In this document: positions 21,318-29,990 of the stretch, one piece after another | How positions within the stretch are numbered: the first letter of the stretch is position 1 | How the letters are laid out: each line of letters starts with the position of its first letter | NCBI RefSeq assembly: GCF_900174485.1 | Contig: NZ_LT837803.1 | Location: 2,805,305 to 2,869,304, forward strand | Source: Sterolibacterium denitrificans | Lineage (GTDB): Bacteria > Pseudomonadota > Gammaproteobacteria > Burkholderiales > Rhodocyclaceae | Direction: 5' to 3' | Length of the DNA stretch: 64,000 nucleotides | Made by a program: the position numbers and the translations under genes | The notes under the pieces: generated by a model | The model's database searches: none | What the model was told of the DNA's origin: nothing | Seen by the model: only the letters and a program-made list of their open reading frames with translations

Positions 21318-22594
21318 GTCGCCTCCAGCAGATAATCGGTGATCACCTGCATGCCGGGCTTCAGCTCGCCGCCGGTGATTTCAGTCTGGCGGCCGTTGCT
21401 GGCGCCCAGTTGCACGTCTATCCTGCGCGGCTGGCCCTGCTCCAGCACCCAGAGCTGCCCCGAACCGCCGGCACGCGGCGCCGTCTGGCCGGCCTTCTTG
21501 GCGCGGCGCGGCATGCGCGGCAACAGCTTGTCCACATAGCTGCCGCCATCGCCGGCTTTCTCATCGCTGCCATTCCCCGCCTGCTGCGGCACATAACGCA
21601 GGGCGGCGGTCGGCACCAGCAGGACATTCTCGCGATCGACGGTGATGATCTGGGCCGTGGCCGTCATGCCCGGGCGCAGGGCCAGATCGTCATTCGCCAC
21701 GCTCAGCACGGTCTTGTAAGTCACCACGTTGTCGATGATGGTCGAGCCGAGGCCCACGCGCTTGATGGTCGCCGGAAAGCGCCGCCCCGACCAGGCCGCC
21801 ACGCTGAAGCTGGCCGGCTGGCCGAGCTGCACGGTGCTGACGTCGGCTTCATCGACGCGCACTTCCAGTTCCATCTGCGTCAAGTCCTCGGCGATGGAAA
21901 ACAGCACCGGCGTGGTCATGGCAGCGGCCACGGTCTGTCCCGGCTCGACCTTGCGCGCCAGCACCACGCCGTTGATCGGCGAGCGGATGACCGCCTTGTC
22001 GATGTTGGTCTGGTCGGTGGTGAGCACGGCCTTGGCCTGGATCACCGCCGCCTGCGCGCTCTGGCGGTTGGCCTCGGCGCGCGCCACGGCGGCCTGGGCG
22101 GTTTCCAGTTCGCTGGCGGCCGGCACCTTGCCGCCGGAAAGTTCATGCACTTCGCGCAGGCGTTTGAGATTGGCCTGCTGCTCCTTGAGCGTGGCCTCGG
22201 CCTGGGCGACGTTCGCTTCGGCCACCGTCACGGCGGCTTGCGAGCGGGTCACCGCATCGCGCAGCTTGGCGGTATCCAACCGCGCCATGATCTGGCCCTG
22301 GCTGACGCGGTCGTTGTCATCGGCCAGCACCGCCTCCAGCGTGCCGGACAGCTCGCTGCCGACGTCCACCGAGCGCGTCGGCGCCAGGGTGCCGCTGGCG
22401 GAAATGCTCACCACCAGATGGCCCAGGGCGGCTTCCTCGGTGAGATAACGCCCCTGCTGTTTCTTGCCGGAGAAGAAAGCCAGATACAGGCCGCCGGCCA
22501 AGATCAAGAGCAGGACGACCAGCAAGCCGCTGCGCCAGCCAGTAAGGCGGCCGCGGCCTGGTTGCAGCAAGGGATCGAGCGTTTTTGCGTTCAT
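21314..22594 (-). CDS. Efflux periplasmic adaptor (MacA-like membrane-fusion protein)
   Basis: 426 residues. One N-terminal membrane anchor (about 20-40), then the lipoyl, alpha-hairpin (about 100-190, heptad-rich AEANVAQAEATLKEQQANLKR region) and beta-barrel domains of membrane-fusion proteins. It bridges the inner-membrane ABC exporter to the outer-membrane channel encoded just upstream. Its stop overlaps the ATPase start. MacA rather than RND-type assignment follows from the neighbouring ABC genes. Confidence 0.9.
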
Positions 22595-22617
22595 TGCGCT
22601 TCCTCGTTGGCATCGGT

Positions 22618-22653
22618 GTGTTCTGCTTACGTCATGTGTTCTGCGTGTTCCGC
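22618..22653. repeat. Degenerate 9-bp tandem repeat, four units
   Basis: Units GTGTTCTGC, TTACGTCAT, GTGTTCTGC, GTGTTCCGC at the junction of the outer-membrane factor stop and the adaptor start. The C-terminus AEHAEHMT of the outer-membrane protein is encoded by it. Confidence 0.8.
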
Positions 22654-24066
22654 GCTGGCGCCCTGCCAGCCGCCACCCAGCGCCTTGTAAAGACGGATCA
22701 GCGCCGTGAGTTCATCGGCCCGCGCCGTCGCCTCGCTGTCCTCGCTGGACAGCCGCGTGCGTTCGGCATCCAGCGTGCGCTGAAAATCCACCATGCCGCT
22801 GCGATACATCTGCTGCGCCAGCGCCGCCGCCCGTGCCGCGGCCGCAGCCGCCTGGCTGCGCGCCTGGCTGCGCGTCTGCGCCGCCGCCTGTTCGGCCAGC
22901 GCGTTCTCGACGTCTTCGAGCGCGGTCAGGATGCTTTTTTCGTAAGCGATGAGCGCCTGCTCGGCGGCGGCATCCTGAGCGTCAATGCGCGCGCGGATGC
23001 GGCCGCCATCGAACAAGGTCGCCGCCAGGCTGGCCGCCAGCGAGGCGGCGACATTCGCCCCGCTGCCCAGGGCGCCGGTCGACGCCGCCCGCCAACCGAG
23101 CGAACCGGACAGTTTCAGGCTGGGCCAGGCGTCGGCGCGGCGTTGATCCAGCCGCGCCAGCTCCGCCGCCAGACCAAGCTCCGCCGCCCGCACATCGGGA
23201 CGCTGGCGCAAGGTATCGGCAGGAATCGGCAAGCGGGTCAGCGCCTGCGCACCGGGCAGGGGCTGCGCTGGCGCCAGTCGATCGCGCAAGCTGGCCGGCG
23301 GCTGTCCGCTCAACACCGCCAGCCGATGCATGGCCGCGGCGATGCCGGACTCCAGCCCCGGCAGACTGGCGCGCGTGCTGGCCAGATTGGCGCTGGCCTG
23401 TTCCAGCTCCAACTCGCTGGCCAGGCCCGCCTGGTTGCGCCAGCTCACCAGTTGCCAGGTTTCCTCCTGCGCCACCAGATTGCTGCGGGCAATCTGCAGG
23501 CGCTGCTGCAAGCTGCGCAGGTTGACATAGTTCAGCGCCACCTCGGCCGCCAGGCTGACCCTGGCCGCATCCAGACTGGCCGCGCTGGCCTCCAAATCAA
23601 ACTCGGCGGCGCTCACGGCATCGCGCTGGCCGCCAAAGATGGACGGCTCCCAACTGGCATCGAAGCCGGCCGTGTACTGAGTCTGCGGACTGGCATGGCC
23701 GCTGCGCGCACGATTCGCCCCCGCGCTGGCGCCTATGCTGGGCGCCAGCCCGGCTTCCGCCAGATCCAGCGCCGCCCGCGCCTGCTGCAAACGGGACTGT
23801 GCCGTGCGCAGATCATGCGCGGACTGCAGCGCCTGCGCCATCAACGTATCCAGCGTGGCATCGCCAAACTGCTGCCACCACTGCATTTGCACCGCCGCGC
23901 CCGCGGGTGCGAGCGCGGGTGCGAGCGCGGGTACGGCCGCGGACCATTGCGCGGGCAACTGTAATTGCGACGCATGCGGTGTCGCCGGTCGCAAGGCCTG
24001 CAAAGGCACGCAGCCAGCCAGGGCCAGCAGCAGGCCAAGTCGACAGAATGTGGAAATCACGGACAT
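22627..24066 (-). CDS. TolC-like outer-membrane efflux lipoprotein (NodT family)
   Basis: 479 residues. The N-terminus has a lipoprotein signal with lipobox LALAGC (Cys near residue 18), followed by a Pro/Ala-rich linker and two OEP repeats of the NodT/OprM family. It forms the outer-membrane and periplasmic tunnel for the exporter encoded by the next three genes (outer-membrane factor, adaptor, ATPase, permease). A short in-frame repeat at about 23904-23940 encodes APALAPALAPAGA near residue 45. Confidence 0.9.
   Translation of the reverse strand: MSVISTFCRLGLLLALAGCVPLQALRPATPHASQLQLPAQWSAAVPALAPALAPAGAAVQMQWWQQFGDATLDTLMAQALQSAHDLRTAQSRLQQARAALDLAEAGLAPSIGASAGANRARSGHASPQTQYTAGFDASWEPSIFGGQRDAVSAAEFDLEASAASLDAARVSLAAEVALNYVNLRSLQQRLQIARSNLVAQEETWQLVSWRNQAGLASELELEQASANLASTRASLPGLESGIAAAMHRLAVLSGQPPASLRDRLAPAQPLPGAQALTRLPIPADTLRQRPDVRAAELGLAAELARLDQRRADAWPSLKLSGSLGWRAASTGALGSGANVAASLAASLAATLFDGGRIRARIDAQDAAAEQALIAYEKSILTALEDVENALAEQAAAQTRSQARSQAAAAAARAAALAQQMYRSGMVDFQRTLDAERTRLSSEDSEATARADELTALIRLYKALGGGWQGASAEHAEHMT
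23904..23940. repeat. 12-bp tandem repeat in the outer-membrane factor gene
   Basis: Three near-identical 12-base units beginning GCGGGTGCGAGC, encoding an Ala-Pro-Ala-Leu repeat just after the lipoprotein signal. Confidence 0.75.
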
Positions 24067-24262
24067 GGTCGGGCCATAAATAAAACAAGCCCGAATTGTA
24101 GACTGGGGAGTCCAATAAAACGTCCATTAGTTACGTTACTTACGAATGTTACGAATTCTCACCAAATACAGGATGACGCGAAGATCAAGAGCGGTTATGC
24201 CGCGCATGCCGGTCTGGCGCAGATTCGCCACGAATTCCGAGGGCGTCCGTGGGTCCGTCGTT
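24067..24262. other. Intergenic region upstream of efflux operon
   Basis: 196 bases between the outer-membrane factor start and the nrdG stop. It holds three degenerate 9-bp units TTAGTTACG, TTACTTACG, AATGTTACG (24127-24153) and, on the minus strand, a possible -10 TACAAT near the efflux operon. No gene is supported. Confidence 0.5.
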
Positions 24263-24859
24263 TTACCGAGAAGCGCGCGGACGGCAGGTCTGTCGCGTGA
24301 GATGCGCGACGCCGAGGCCGGCCAGTTCGGCATCCATGCGGCCGAGCGCGGCGGCGGCGAGTTGCGGCGGCACGGTGCAGCGAATCTCGTGGGCCACGCC
24401 GGCGGCGAGCAGCAGTTCGAGCGAAGCACGCGCCGCCGTGCCGCCGTCGCAGCCGACGATGGGCGCGTAATCGGCGAACGGCGCCTTGACGTCGAAGCCG
24501 ACCCAATCCACGAGCGGCAGCACGGCGGCCAGGCGTTCCGGGTAGATACCGGCGGTATGCAGCGCCGTGGCGAAGCCCAGGGCGCGCACGTCGGCGAGCG
24601 CGAACGGCAGGTCGCGTTGCAGCAGCGGCTCGCCGCCGCTGAAGACCACGCCGTCGAGCAGTCCGCGCCGCGTTTCCAGCCAGGCCAGCACCTCCGGCCA
24701 CGACAGCGCGCCTGCGCCGCGCGGCAGCAAGTGCGGGTTGTGGCAGTAGGTGCAGCGCCACGGGCAGCCCTGGCAGAAGACGACGGCGGCCAGCCGGCCG
24801 GGGAAGTCGATGGTGGTGAACGGCACCAGGCCGCCCACCGCCAGCACGGGTTCAGGCAT
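24263..24859 (-). CDS. nrdG: Anaerobic ribonucleotide reductase-activating protein (radical SAM)
   Basis: 198 residues. Uses a 4Fe-4S cluster and S-adenosylmethionine to place the glycyl radical on the class III reductase. The cluster motif is CPWRCTYC (about residues 31-38, within VFCQGCPWRCTYCHNP), followed by VVFSGGEPLLQ, the SAM-binding GGE motif. It belongs to the NrdG2-type family of about 190-230 residues. ATG at 24859 overlaps by eight bases the end of the 57-residue glycyl-radical gene, so translation of the activator and its target domain is coupled. Confidence 0.93.
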   Translation of the reverse strand: MPEPVLAVGGLVPFTTIDFPGRLAAVVFCQGCPWRCTYCHNPHLLPRGAGALSWPEVLAWLETRRGLLDGVVFSGGEPLLQRDLPFALADVRALGFATALHTAGIYPERLAAVLPLVDWVGFDVKAPFADYAPIVGCDGGTAARASLELLLAAGVAHEIRCTVPPQLAAAALGRMDAELAGLGVAHLTRQTCRPRASR

Positions 24860-25025
24860 GCGCTGCCTGGCAGGGCTCGACGAAGTGCCGGCGCTCGCCG
24901 TGCTCGCCCTGCTTACCCGGGTTGAACTCGGACACCGGGCGGTGGTAGCCCATGACGCGCGTCCACACTTCGCAGCGCTGGCGCTCGTGGTCGGGGATGT
25001 CGTGGGAACGGTGCTTTTCGGACAT
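24852..25025 (-). CDS. Separate glycyl-radical domain of class III ribonucleotide reductase
   Basis: 57 residues, starting MSEKHRSHDIPDHERQRCE. Residues 22-41, TRVMGYHRPVSEFNPGKQGE, match the C-terminal glycyl-radical loop of NrdD (consensus RVxGY...FNxGKQxE); Gly26 is the predicted radical site. In most NrdDs this loop is the C-terminus of the large chain; here the large chain stops 28 bases upstream after its zinc-knuckle. This gene has its own ATG at 25025 with AGGA six bases before it, so it looks like a true split rather than a sequencing frameshift. The enzyme should be active only as a complex of the two polypeptides. It overlaps nrdG. Confidence 0.88.
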   Translation of the reverse strand: MSEKHRSHDIPDHERQRCEVWTRVMGYHRPVSEFNPGKQGEHGERRHFVEPCQAAHA

Positions 25026-25053
25026 GGCGTTTCCTTTCTTGGTCGGTGAAAAA

Positions 25054-27129
25054 TCAGTTTGCGGCCGCGCGCCGGGCGAGGATTTCCTCGTCGCACGTCG
25101 GGCAGAACTCGTGCTCGCCGGCCAGATAGCCGTGCTTCGGGCAGATCGAGAAAGTCGGCGTGATGGTGATGTAGGGCAGGCGAAAGCGCGTCAGCGCCGT
25201 GCGCACCAGTTGACGGCAGGCGGCCGGCGAGGAGATGCGCTCGCGCATGTAGAGGTGCAGCACGGTGCCGCCGGTGTAGCGCGTCTGCAGCTCGTCCTGG
25301 CGCAGCAGCGCCTCGAACGGATCGTCGGTGAAGCCGACCGGCAGCTGCGAGGAGTTGGTGTAGTACGGCTTCTCCGCCGTGCCCGCCTGCAGGATGCCGG
25401 GCCAGCGCTTCCTGTCCTCCTTGGCGAAGCGGTAGGTGGTGCCCTCGGCCGGCGTCGCCTCCAGGTTGTAGAGGTTGCCGGTCTCTTCCTGATAGCTGCG
25501 CATCTTGTCGCGCAGGCGGTCGAGCAGGCGGATCGCCAGCGCGTGCCCTTCGTCGTCCGTGAGGTCGGCGGCGCCGGTGAAGTTCCTCACCATCTCGTTG
25601 ATGCCGTTCACGCCGATGGTCGAGAAGTGGTTGCGCAGCGTGCCGAGGTAGCGCTTGGTGTACGGGAACAGGCCGTCGTCCATCAATCGCTGCACCACCT
25701 TGCGCTTGATCTCCAGGCTCTCCTTCGCCATGTCGGCGAGGCGGTCGACGCGCGCCATCAGCGCATCCTCGTCGCCGGCGTGGAGAAAGCCGAGGCGCGC
25801 GCAGTTGATCGTCACGACGCCGATCGAGCCGGTCTGCTCGGCCGAGCCGAACAGGCCGTTGCCGCGCTTCAAGAGCTCGCGCAGGTCGAGCTGCAGGCGG
25901 CAGCACATCGAGCGGATCTGGTTCGGCTTCATGTCCGAGTTGATGAAGTTCTGGAAGTACGGCAGGCCGTACTTCGCCGTCATCGCGAACAGACGTTCGG
26001 CGTTCTCGGACTCCCACGGGAAGTCCTCGGTCATGTTGTAGGTCGGGATCGGGAAGGTGAAGGCGCGGCCTCGCCGGTCACCGGCGCTCATCACCTCGAT
26101 GTAGGCGCGGTTGATGAGATCCATCTCGGCCTGCAGCTCACCGTAGGCAAAGGGCATTTCGACGCCGCCGATCACCGGCACCTGCTCGCGCAGATCCTCC
26201 GGGCAGACCCAGTCGAAGGTGAGGTTGGTGAACGGCGTCTGCGTGCCCCAGCGCGACGGCACGTTGAGGTTGTAGATGAACTCCTGCATGCCCTGGCGCA
26301 CGGCGTCATAGTCGAGCCTGTCCTTCCTGACGAAGGGCGCGAGATAGGTGTCGAAGGAACTGAACGCCTGCGCGCCGGCCCATTCGTTCTGCAGCGTGCC
26401 GAGGAAGTTCACCATCTGGCCGAGCGCGCTCGAAAAATGCTTCGGCGGATCGGCCTCGGGCTTGCCGGGCACGCCGTTGAAGCCTTCGAACAGCAGCTGG
26501 CGCAGCGACCAGCCGGCGCAGTAGCCGCAGAGCATGTCGAGGTCGTGGATGTGGATGTCGGCGTCGCGGTGCGCCTGGCCGATCTCCGGCGGATAGACGT
26601 GCGACAGCCAGTAGTTGGCGACCACCTTGCCGGAGACGTTGAGAATCAGCCCGCCGAGCGAGTAGCCCTGGTTGGCGTTGGCGCGCACGCGCCAGTCGGC
26701 GCGATCCACGTACTCGTCGATGGCCGCAGCCACGTCGACCAGCGTGCGCCGGTCCTCGCGCAGCCGGCGGTGCTGGTCGCGGTAGGCGACGTAGGCGCGG
26801 AAGGTGGCGATGTGGTTGGCGTCGACCAGCGTCTGCTCGACGATGTCCTGCACCTGCTCCACGGTCGGCGCGGCGCTTTGATAGCGGTCGTGGCGGTGGC
26901 GCAGCACCTTGAGCACGCGCGCGACCAGCAGTTGCGCCTCCTCCTCGTCATACTCGCCGCTGGCCGCGCCGGCGCGGGCGAGCGCCGAGGCGATGCGTGC
27001 GGACTCGAAGGGCTCGTCGCGGCCATCGCGCTTGACGATGCGCGTCGGCAGGGCGGGCGAGGCGGGCCGAACCGGCGATCCGGCGGCATTCAGCAAAGAA
27101 GCGGGTTGGCGTTCTGTTCGTACCGGCAT
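25054..27129 (-). CDS. nrdD: Class III (anaerobic) ribonucleoside-triphosphate reductase, large chain lacking the glycyl domain
   Basis: 691 residues. Reduces ribonucleoside triphosphates to deoxyribonucleotides without oxygen. An N-terminal ATP-cone (about residues 30-120, from RIVKRDGRDEPFESARIA) gives allosteric control; the catalytic core includes SMCCRLQLDLRELLKRG with the thiyl-radical Cys region. The C-terminus carries a zinc-binding pair of motifs, CPKHG and CPTC, then ends at EEILARRAAAN, where other NrdDs continue into the glycyl loop. ATG 27129 with GGAG seven bases upstream is preferred over the in-frame TTG at 27144. Control: NrdR boxes and cobalamin riboswitch upstream. Confidence 0.95.
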   Translation of the reverse strand: MPVRTERQPASLLNAAGSPVRPASPALPTRIVKRDGRDEPFESARIASALARAGAASGEYDEEEAQLLVARVLKVLRHRHDRYQSAAPTVEQVQDIVEQTLVDANHIATFRAYVAYRDQHRRLREDRRTLVDVAAAIDEYVDRADWRVRANANQGYSLGGLILNVSGKVVANYWLSHVYPPEIGQAHRDADIHIHDLDMLCGYCAGWSLRQLLFEGFNGVPGKPEADPPKHFSSALGQMVNFLGTLQNEWAGAQAFSSFDTYLAPFVRKDRLDYDAVRQGMQEFIYNLNVPSRWGTQTPFTNLTFDWVCPEDLREQVPVIGGVEMPFAYGELQAEMDLINRAYIEVMSAGDRRGRAFTFPIPTYNMTEDFPWESENAERLFAMTAKYGLPYFQNFINSDMKPNQIRSMCCRLQLDLRELLKRGNGLFGSAEQTGSIGVVTINCARLGFLHAGDEDALMARVDRLADMAKESLEIKRKVVQRLMDDGLFPYTKRYLGTLRNHFSTIGVNGINEMVRNFTGAADLTDDEGHALAIRLLDRLRDKMRSYQEETGNLYNLEATPAEGTTYRFAKEDRKRWPGILQAGTAEKPYYTNSSQLPVGFTDDPFEALLRQDELQTRYTGGTVLHLYMRERISSPAACRQLVRTALTRFRLPYITITPTFSICPKHGYLAGEHEFCPTCDEEILARRAAAN

Positions 27130-27147
27130 CGGGCGTCTCCGCAAGAA

Positions 27148-27243
27148 TGGGCGGGGACTTTCCGCATCGGTCGATGTACCGATGCACGAGCGGCAGCAAC
27201 TGGCAGACTCATGCGCGACCTCACGTCAGGGACACCCCGCCCC
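27148..27243 (-). promoter_or_regulatory. Paired hairpins in nrdD leader, likely riboswitch expression platform
   Basis: On the minus strand GGGCGGGG (27242-27235) can pair with CCCCGCCC (27155-27148), enclosing a perfect hairpin CATCGGT-N6-ACCGATG (27165-27184). The outer stem closes about ten bases before the nrdD ribosome binding site. Translational rather than terminator-type control is suggested, since no U-run follows. Confidence 0.45.
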
Positions 27244-27254
27244 AATTGAAAAAA

Positions 27255-27445
27255 GGACTCATCGAGGCAGGTCTCCTGACTCTCGGCTCAACGCGCTTCG
27301 CTCGCCTTCCCGGAAAAATCCAGTGGCATGTCGTGCCGAAGCGCTTGCCGATTACAGTTGCGGGGGCAGTTCCGGGTTTCAGGCCGACGGCCTGGCACCG
27401 GATTCCCTTTCAATCCCGACTTGGGAACCATCGACGGCAGCCAGT
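27255..27445 (-). ncRNA. Cobalamin riboswitch upstream of nrdD
   Basis: Read on the minus strand the conserved cobalamin-aptamer blocks occur in order: AAAGGGAATCCGGTGC, CCCCCGCAACTGTAA, the B12-box part GCCACTGG, CCGGGAAGGCG and the closing GGAGACCTGCC. Such RNAs bind adenosylcobalamin and switch the downstream gene off. Here the target is the B12-independent class III reductase nrdD. Confidence 0.95.
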
Positions 27446-27472
27446 CTAGTGCCACAAGATTTCAGCTGTCAA
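27443..27472 (-). promoter_or_regulatory. nrdD promoter
   Basis: Perfect -35 TTGACA (27472-27467), 18-base spacer and -10 TAGACT (27448-27443) on the minus strand. Predicted transcription start near 27436 is at the 5' edge of the riboswitch, which supports both calls. Confidence 0.7.
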
Positions 27473-27479
27473 GAAAAAA

Positions 27480-27526
27480 ACACTACCGGTAGTAGAAAAC
27501 TGGTGCAGTGCTACTAGATATAGTAG
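27480..27526 (-). promoter_or_regulatory. Pair of NrdR boxes upstream of nrdD
   Basis: Two palindromes, ACACTACCGGTAGTAG (27480-27495) and CTACTAGATATAGTAG (27511-27526), resemble the NrdR consensus ACACWATATATWGTGT. Their cores are 31 bases apart, three helical turns, the usual NrdR spacing. They lie directly upstream of the nrdD -35 element. The second core is identical to one of the boxes upstream of nrdA. Confidence 0.82.
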
Positions 27527-27604
27527 CCCACCGCGCCGCAGCAACTTTTACGTACAGGTTGCTGCGGCATGCCTTGGCAATATCCACGACGCGGCGATGA
27601 AAAC

Positions 27605-29890
27605 TCAAACGGCGCGCAACGCCTTGGCCGCCGCCACCATGTGGCGCAGCGCGGCGACGGTTTCCGGCCAGCCGCGCGTCTTCAGGCCGCAGTCGGGATT
27701 GACCCACAGGTTGCCGGCCGGGATTGTCTCCCGCGCCTTTTGCAGCAGGCGCGCCATATCGTCGGCATTCGGCACGCGCGGCGAATGGATGTCATACACG
27801 CCGGGGCCGATTTCGTTCGGATATTTGAACTTGCCGAAGGCATCCAGCAGCTCCATGTCCGAACGGCTGGTCTCGATGGTGATCACGTCGGCGTCCATGG
27901 CCGCGATCTCGGGCAGGATGTCGTTGAATTCCGAGTAGCACATGTGGGTGTGGATCTGCGTTTCGTCGGCCACGCCCGAGGCCGACAGGCGGAAGGCGCG
28001 GGTCGCCCAGGCCAGGTACTCGCGCCAGGCGGCGCGGCGCAGCGGCAGGCCTTCGCGGATTGCCGGCTCGTCGATCTGGATGATGCCGATACCGGCCCTT
28101 TCCAGGTCGCAGACTTCGTCGCGGATGGCCAGGGCGATCTGCGCGGCGGTAGTCGAGCGCGGCTGGTCGTCGCGCACGAAGGACCATTGCAGGATGGTGA
28201 TCGGCCCGGTCAGCATGCCCTTCATCGGTTTTGGCGTCAGGCTTTGCGCGTAGGCGCTCCAGTCCACGGTCATCGGCTGCGGACGCGAGACGTCGCCGTA
28301 GATGATCGGCGGCTTGACGCAGCGCGAGCCGTAGGACTGCACCCAGCCGTTGCCGGTGAAGCAGAAGCCGGCCAGTTGCTCGCCGAAATATTCGACCATG
28401 TCGTTGCGCTCGGCTTCGCCATGCACCAGCACGTCGAGGCCCAGTTCTTCCTGTACCGCGACGGCGTGGGCGATTTCCTTCTTCATCGCGGTTTCGTAGT
28501 CGGCCGCGGACAGTTCGCCGCGTTTGAAGGCAGCCCGGGCGGCGCGGATTTCGGCGGTCTGCGGGAAGGAGCCGATGGTCGTGGTGGGCAGCAGCGGCAG
28601 CTGCAAACGCTTGCGCTGCGCGGCCTGGCGGACGGGAAAGGCAGCATGGCGGCGGTCGGCGGCGGCGGGCAACGCAGCCAGACGCTCGGCGACGGCCGGA
28701 TTATTGACCCGACGGCTGGCATGCCGCGCCCGTATGGCTTGTCGGGATTTCGCCAGTTCGCCATCGGCGGCGGCATCACCGGCCAGCGCCTGTTTCAAGA
28801 CTTGCAGCTCGTCGAGTTTTTCGACCGCGAAGGCCAGCCAGCCGCGCAGTTCGCCGTCCAACTTCATTTCGCCGGCGACGCTGAACGGCACGTGCAGCAG
28901 CGAGCACGACGGCGCCAGCCACAGGCTCTGGCCACGCTTGTCGAACAACGGACGAATGCGGGTGAGCGCCGCATCCAGATCGGTGCGCCAGACATTGCGT
29001 CCATCGACGATGCCCAGCGACAGCACCTTGTGCGCCGGCAGCCAGTCGGCCACCGAGGTAATTTCCCCGGCGGCGCGAATGCCGTCGACATGCAGGCCGG
29101 CCACGGGCAAGCGGCAGGCCAGAACGAGATTCTCCTGCAAGGGCGAGAAATAAGTGGCGAGCAGCAACGGCACGCCATTCGTCGCCAGCCTGGCATAAGC
29201 CGGCTCGAAGGCCTGTTGCCAGGCTGCCGCCAGATCGAGGCCGAGGACAGGCTCGTCGATCTGCACCCATTGCACGCCCTGCGCCTTGAGGCGGGCGAGA
29301 ATCTGGCCGTATACCGGCAGCAGCTTGTCCAGCAGGCCGAGGCGATCGAAGCCGGCCGCCTTTTCCTTGCCCAGCCAGAGAAAGCTCAAGGGCCCGAGCA
29401 GCACGGCCTTGACCGGATGGCCCAGTGCCTGCGCTTCCGCCACCTCGGCAAACAGGCGCTCATCGGCCAGCGAGAACGCCGTCTCCGGCGTGAATTCGGG
29501 GACCAGGTAGTGGTAATTGGTATCGAACCACTTGGTCATTTCCAGTGCCGGATGGCCGTCGCCCGATGCGCCGGCCTCGCGGGCGACGCCGCGCGCCAGC
29601 GTGAAATAGCGGGCCAACGCCGGCTCGTCGCCGGAAAAACCGAAGCGCGCCGGCTCGCAGCCGAGCAACTGGATGTGATTGGCGACGTGATCGTAATAGG
29701 CGAAATCGCCGACGCTGACGAAATCGAGGCCGGCATCGCGCTGCGCCTGCCAATGGCGGGCGCGCAATTGGCGGCCAACGGCTTCCAGTTCGGCGGCATC
29801 GATCTCGCCGCGCCAGTGGCCTTCGAGGGCGAACTTCAGTTCGCGTTGGGCGCCCATGCGCGGGAAGCCGAGGGTGTGGATGATGGTCAT
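27605..29890 (-). CDS. metE: Cobalamin-independent methionine synthase
   Basis: 761 residues. Transfers the methyl group of 5-methyltetrahydrofolate (polyglutamate) to homocysteine without B12; zinc enzyme made of two TIM barrels. Family features: N-terminal [17 protein letters not shown], the LGEAE-like [13 protein letters not shown] segment, the zinc ligands in HMCYSEF and NPDCGLKTR, and [13 protein letters not shown] at 29890 with AAGGA eight bases upstream. Divergent from metR, its usual activator; no cobalamin riboswitch precedes it, so B12 control, if any, acts through MetR and homocysteine. Confidence 0.98.
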   Translation of the reverse strand: MTIIHTLGFPRMGAQRELKFALEGHWRGEIDAAELEAVGRQLRARHWQAQRDAGLDFVSVGDFAYYDHVANHIQLLGCEPARFGFSGDEPALARYFTLARGVAREAGASGDGHPALEMTKWFDTNYHYLVPEFTPETAFSLADERLFAEVAEAQALGHPVKAVLLGPLSFLWLGKEKAAGFDRLGLLDKLLPVYGQILARLKAQGVQWVQIDEPVLGLDLAAAWQQAFEPAYARLATNGVPLLLATYFSPLQENLVLACRLPVAGLHVDGIRAAGEITSVADWLPAHKVLSLGIVDGRNVWRTDLDAALTRIRPLFDKRGQSLWLAPSCSLLHVPFSVAGEMKLDGELRGWLAFAVEKLDELQVLKQALAGDAAADGELAKSRQAIRARHASRRVNNPAVAERLAALPAAADRRHAAFPVRQAAQRKRLQLPLLPTTTIGSFPQTAEIRAARAAFKRGELSAADYETAMKKEIAHAVAVQEELGLDVLVHGEAERNDMVEYFGEQLAGFCFTGNGWVQSYGSRCVKPPIIYGDVSRPQPMTVDWSAYAQSLTPKPMKGMLTGPITILQWSFVRDDQPRSTTAAQIALAIRDEVCDLERAGIGIIQIDEPAIREGLPLRRAAWREYLAWATRAFRLSASGVADETQIHTHMCYSEFNDILPEIAAMDADVITIETSRSDMELLDAFGKFKYPNEIGPGVYDIHSPRVPNADDMARLLQKARETIPAGNLWVNPDCGLKTRGWPETVAALRHMVAAAKALRAV

Positions 29891-29990
29891 TGTCCGTTTC
29901 CTTTTCTGAAAAATGCAGGCGTCACTCTAGAGACCACTATTCATGAAGTAAAATGGTATTAATTCAAATAACGATTAAATCCGCTCATAT
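29891..29990. promoter_or_regulatory. metE-metR divergent promoter region
   Basis: 100-base AT-rich gap between divergent metE and metR. It contains the perfect palindrome TTCATGAA (29940-29947) followed by AT-rich sequence with a further TTCA, reminiscent of MetR half-sites (TGAA/TTCA), though not at the classical five-base spacing. Confidence 0.45.

Noticed and set aside
24263-24859. nrdG as a truncated gene
   Set aside because: The C-terminus ends earlier than in some relatives, but 198 residues is within the range of the NrdG2-type family and the radical-SAM core is complete.
24263-26017. A 584-residue minus-strand frame that could be read as a long fusion
   Set aside because: Only the final 198 codons are nrdG; the first part is out of frame with nrdD and the 57-residue gene, both of which have better support.
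29891-29990. Cobalamin riboswitch on metE
   Set aside because: The gap to divergent metR is 100 bases and lacks every aptamer block; the nearby riboswitch at 27255-27445 lies downstream of metE and points to nrdD.
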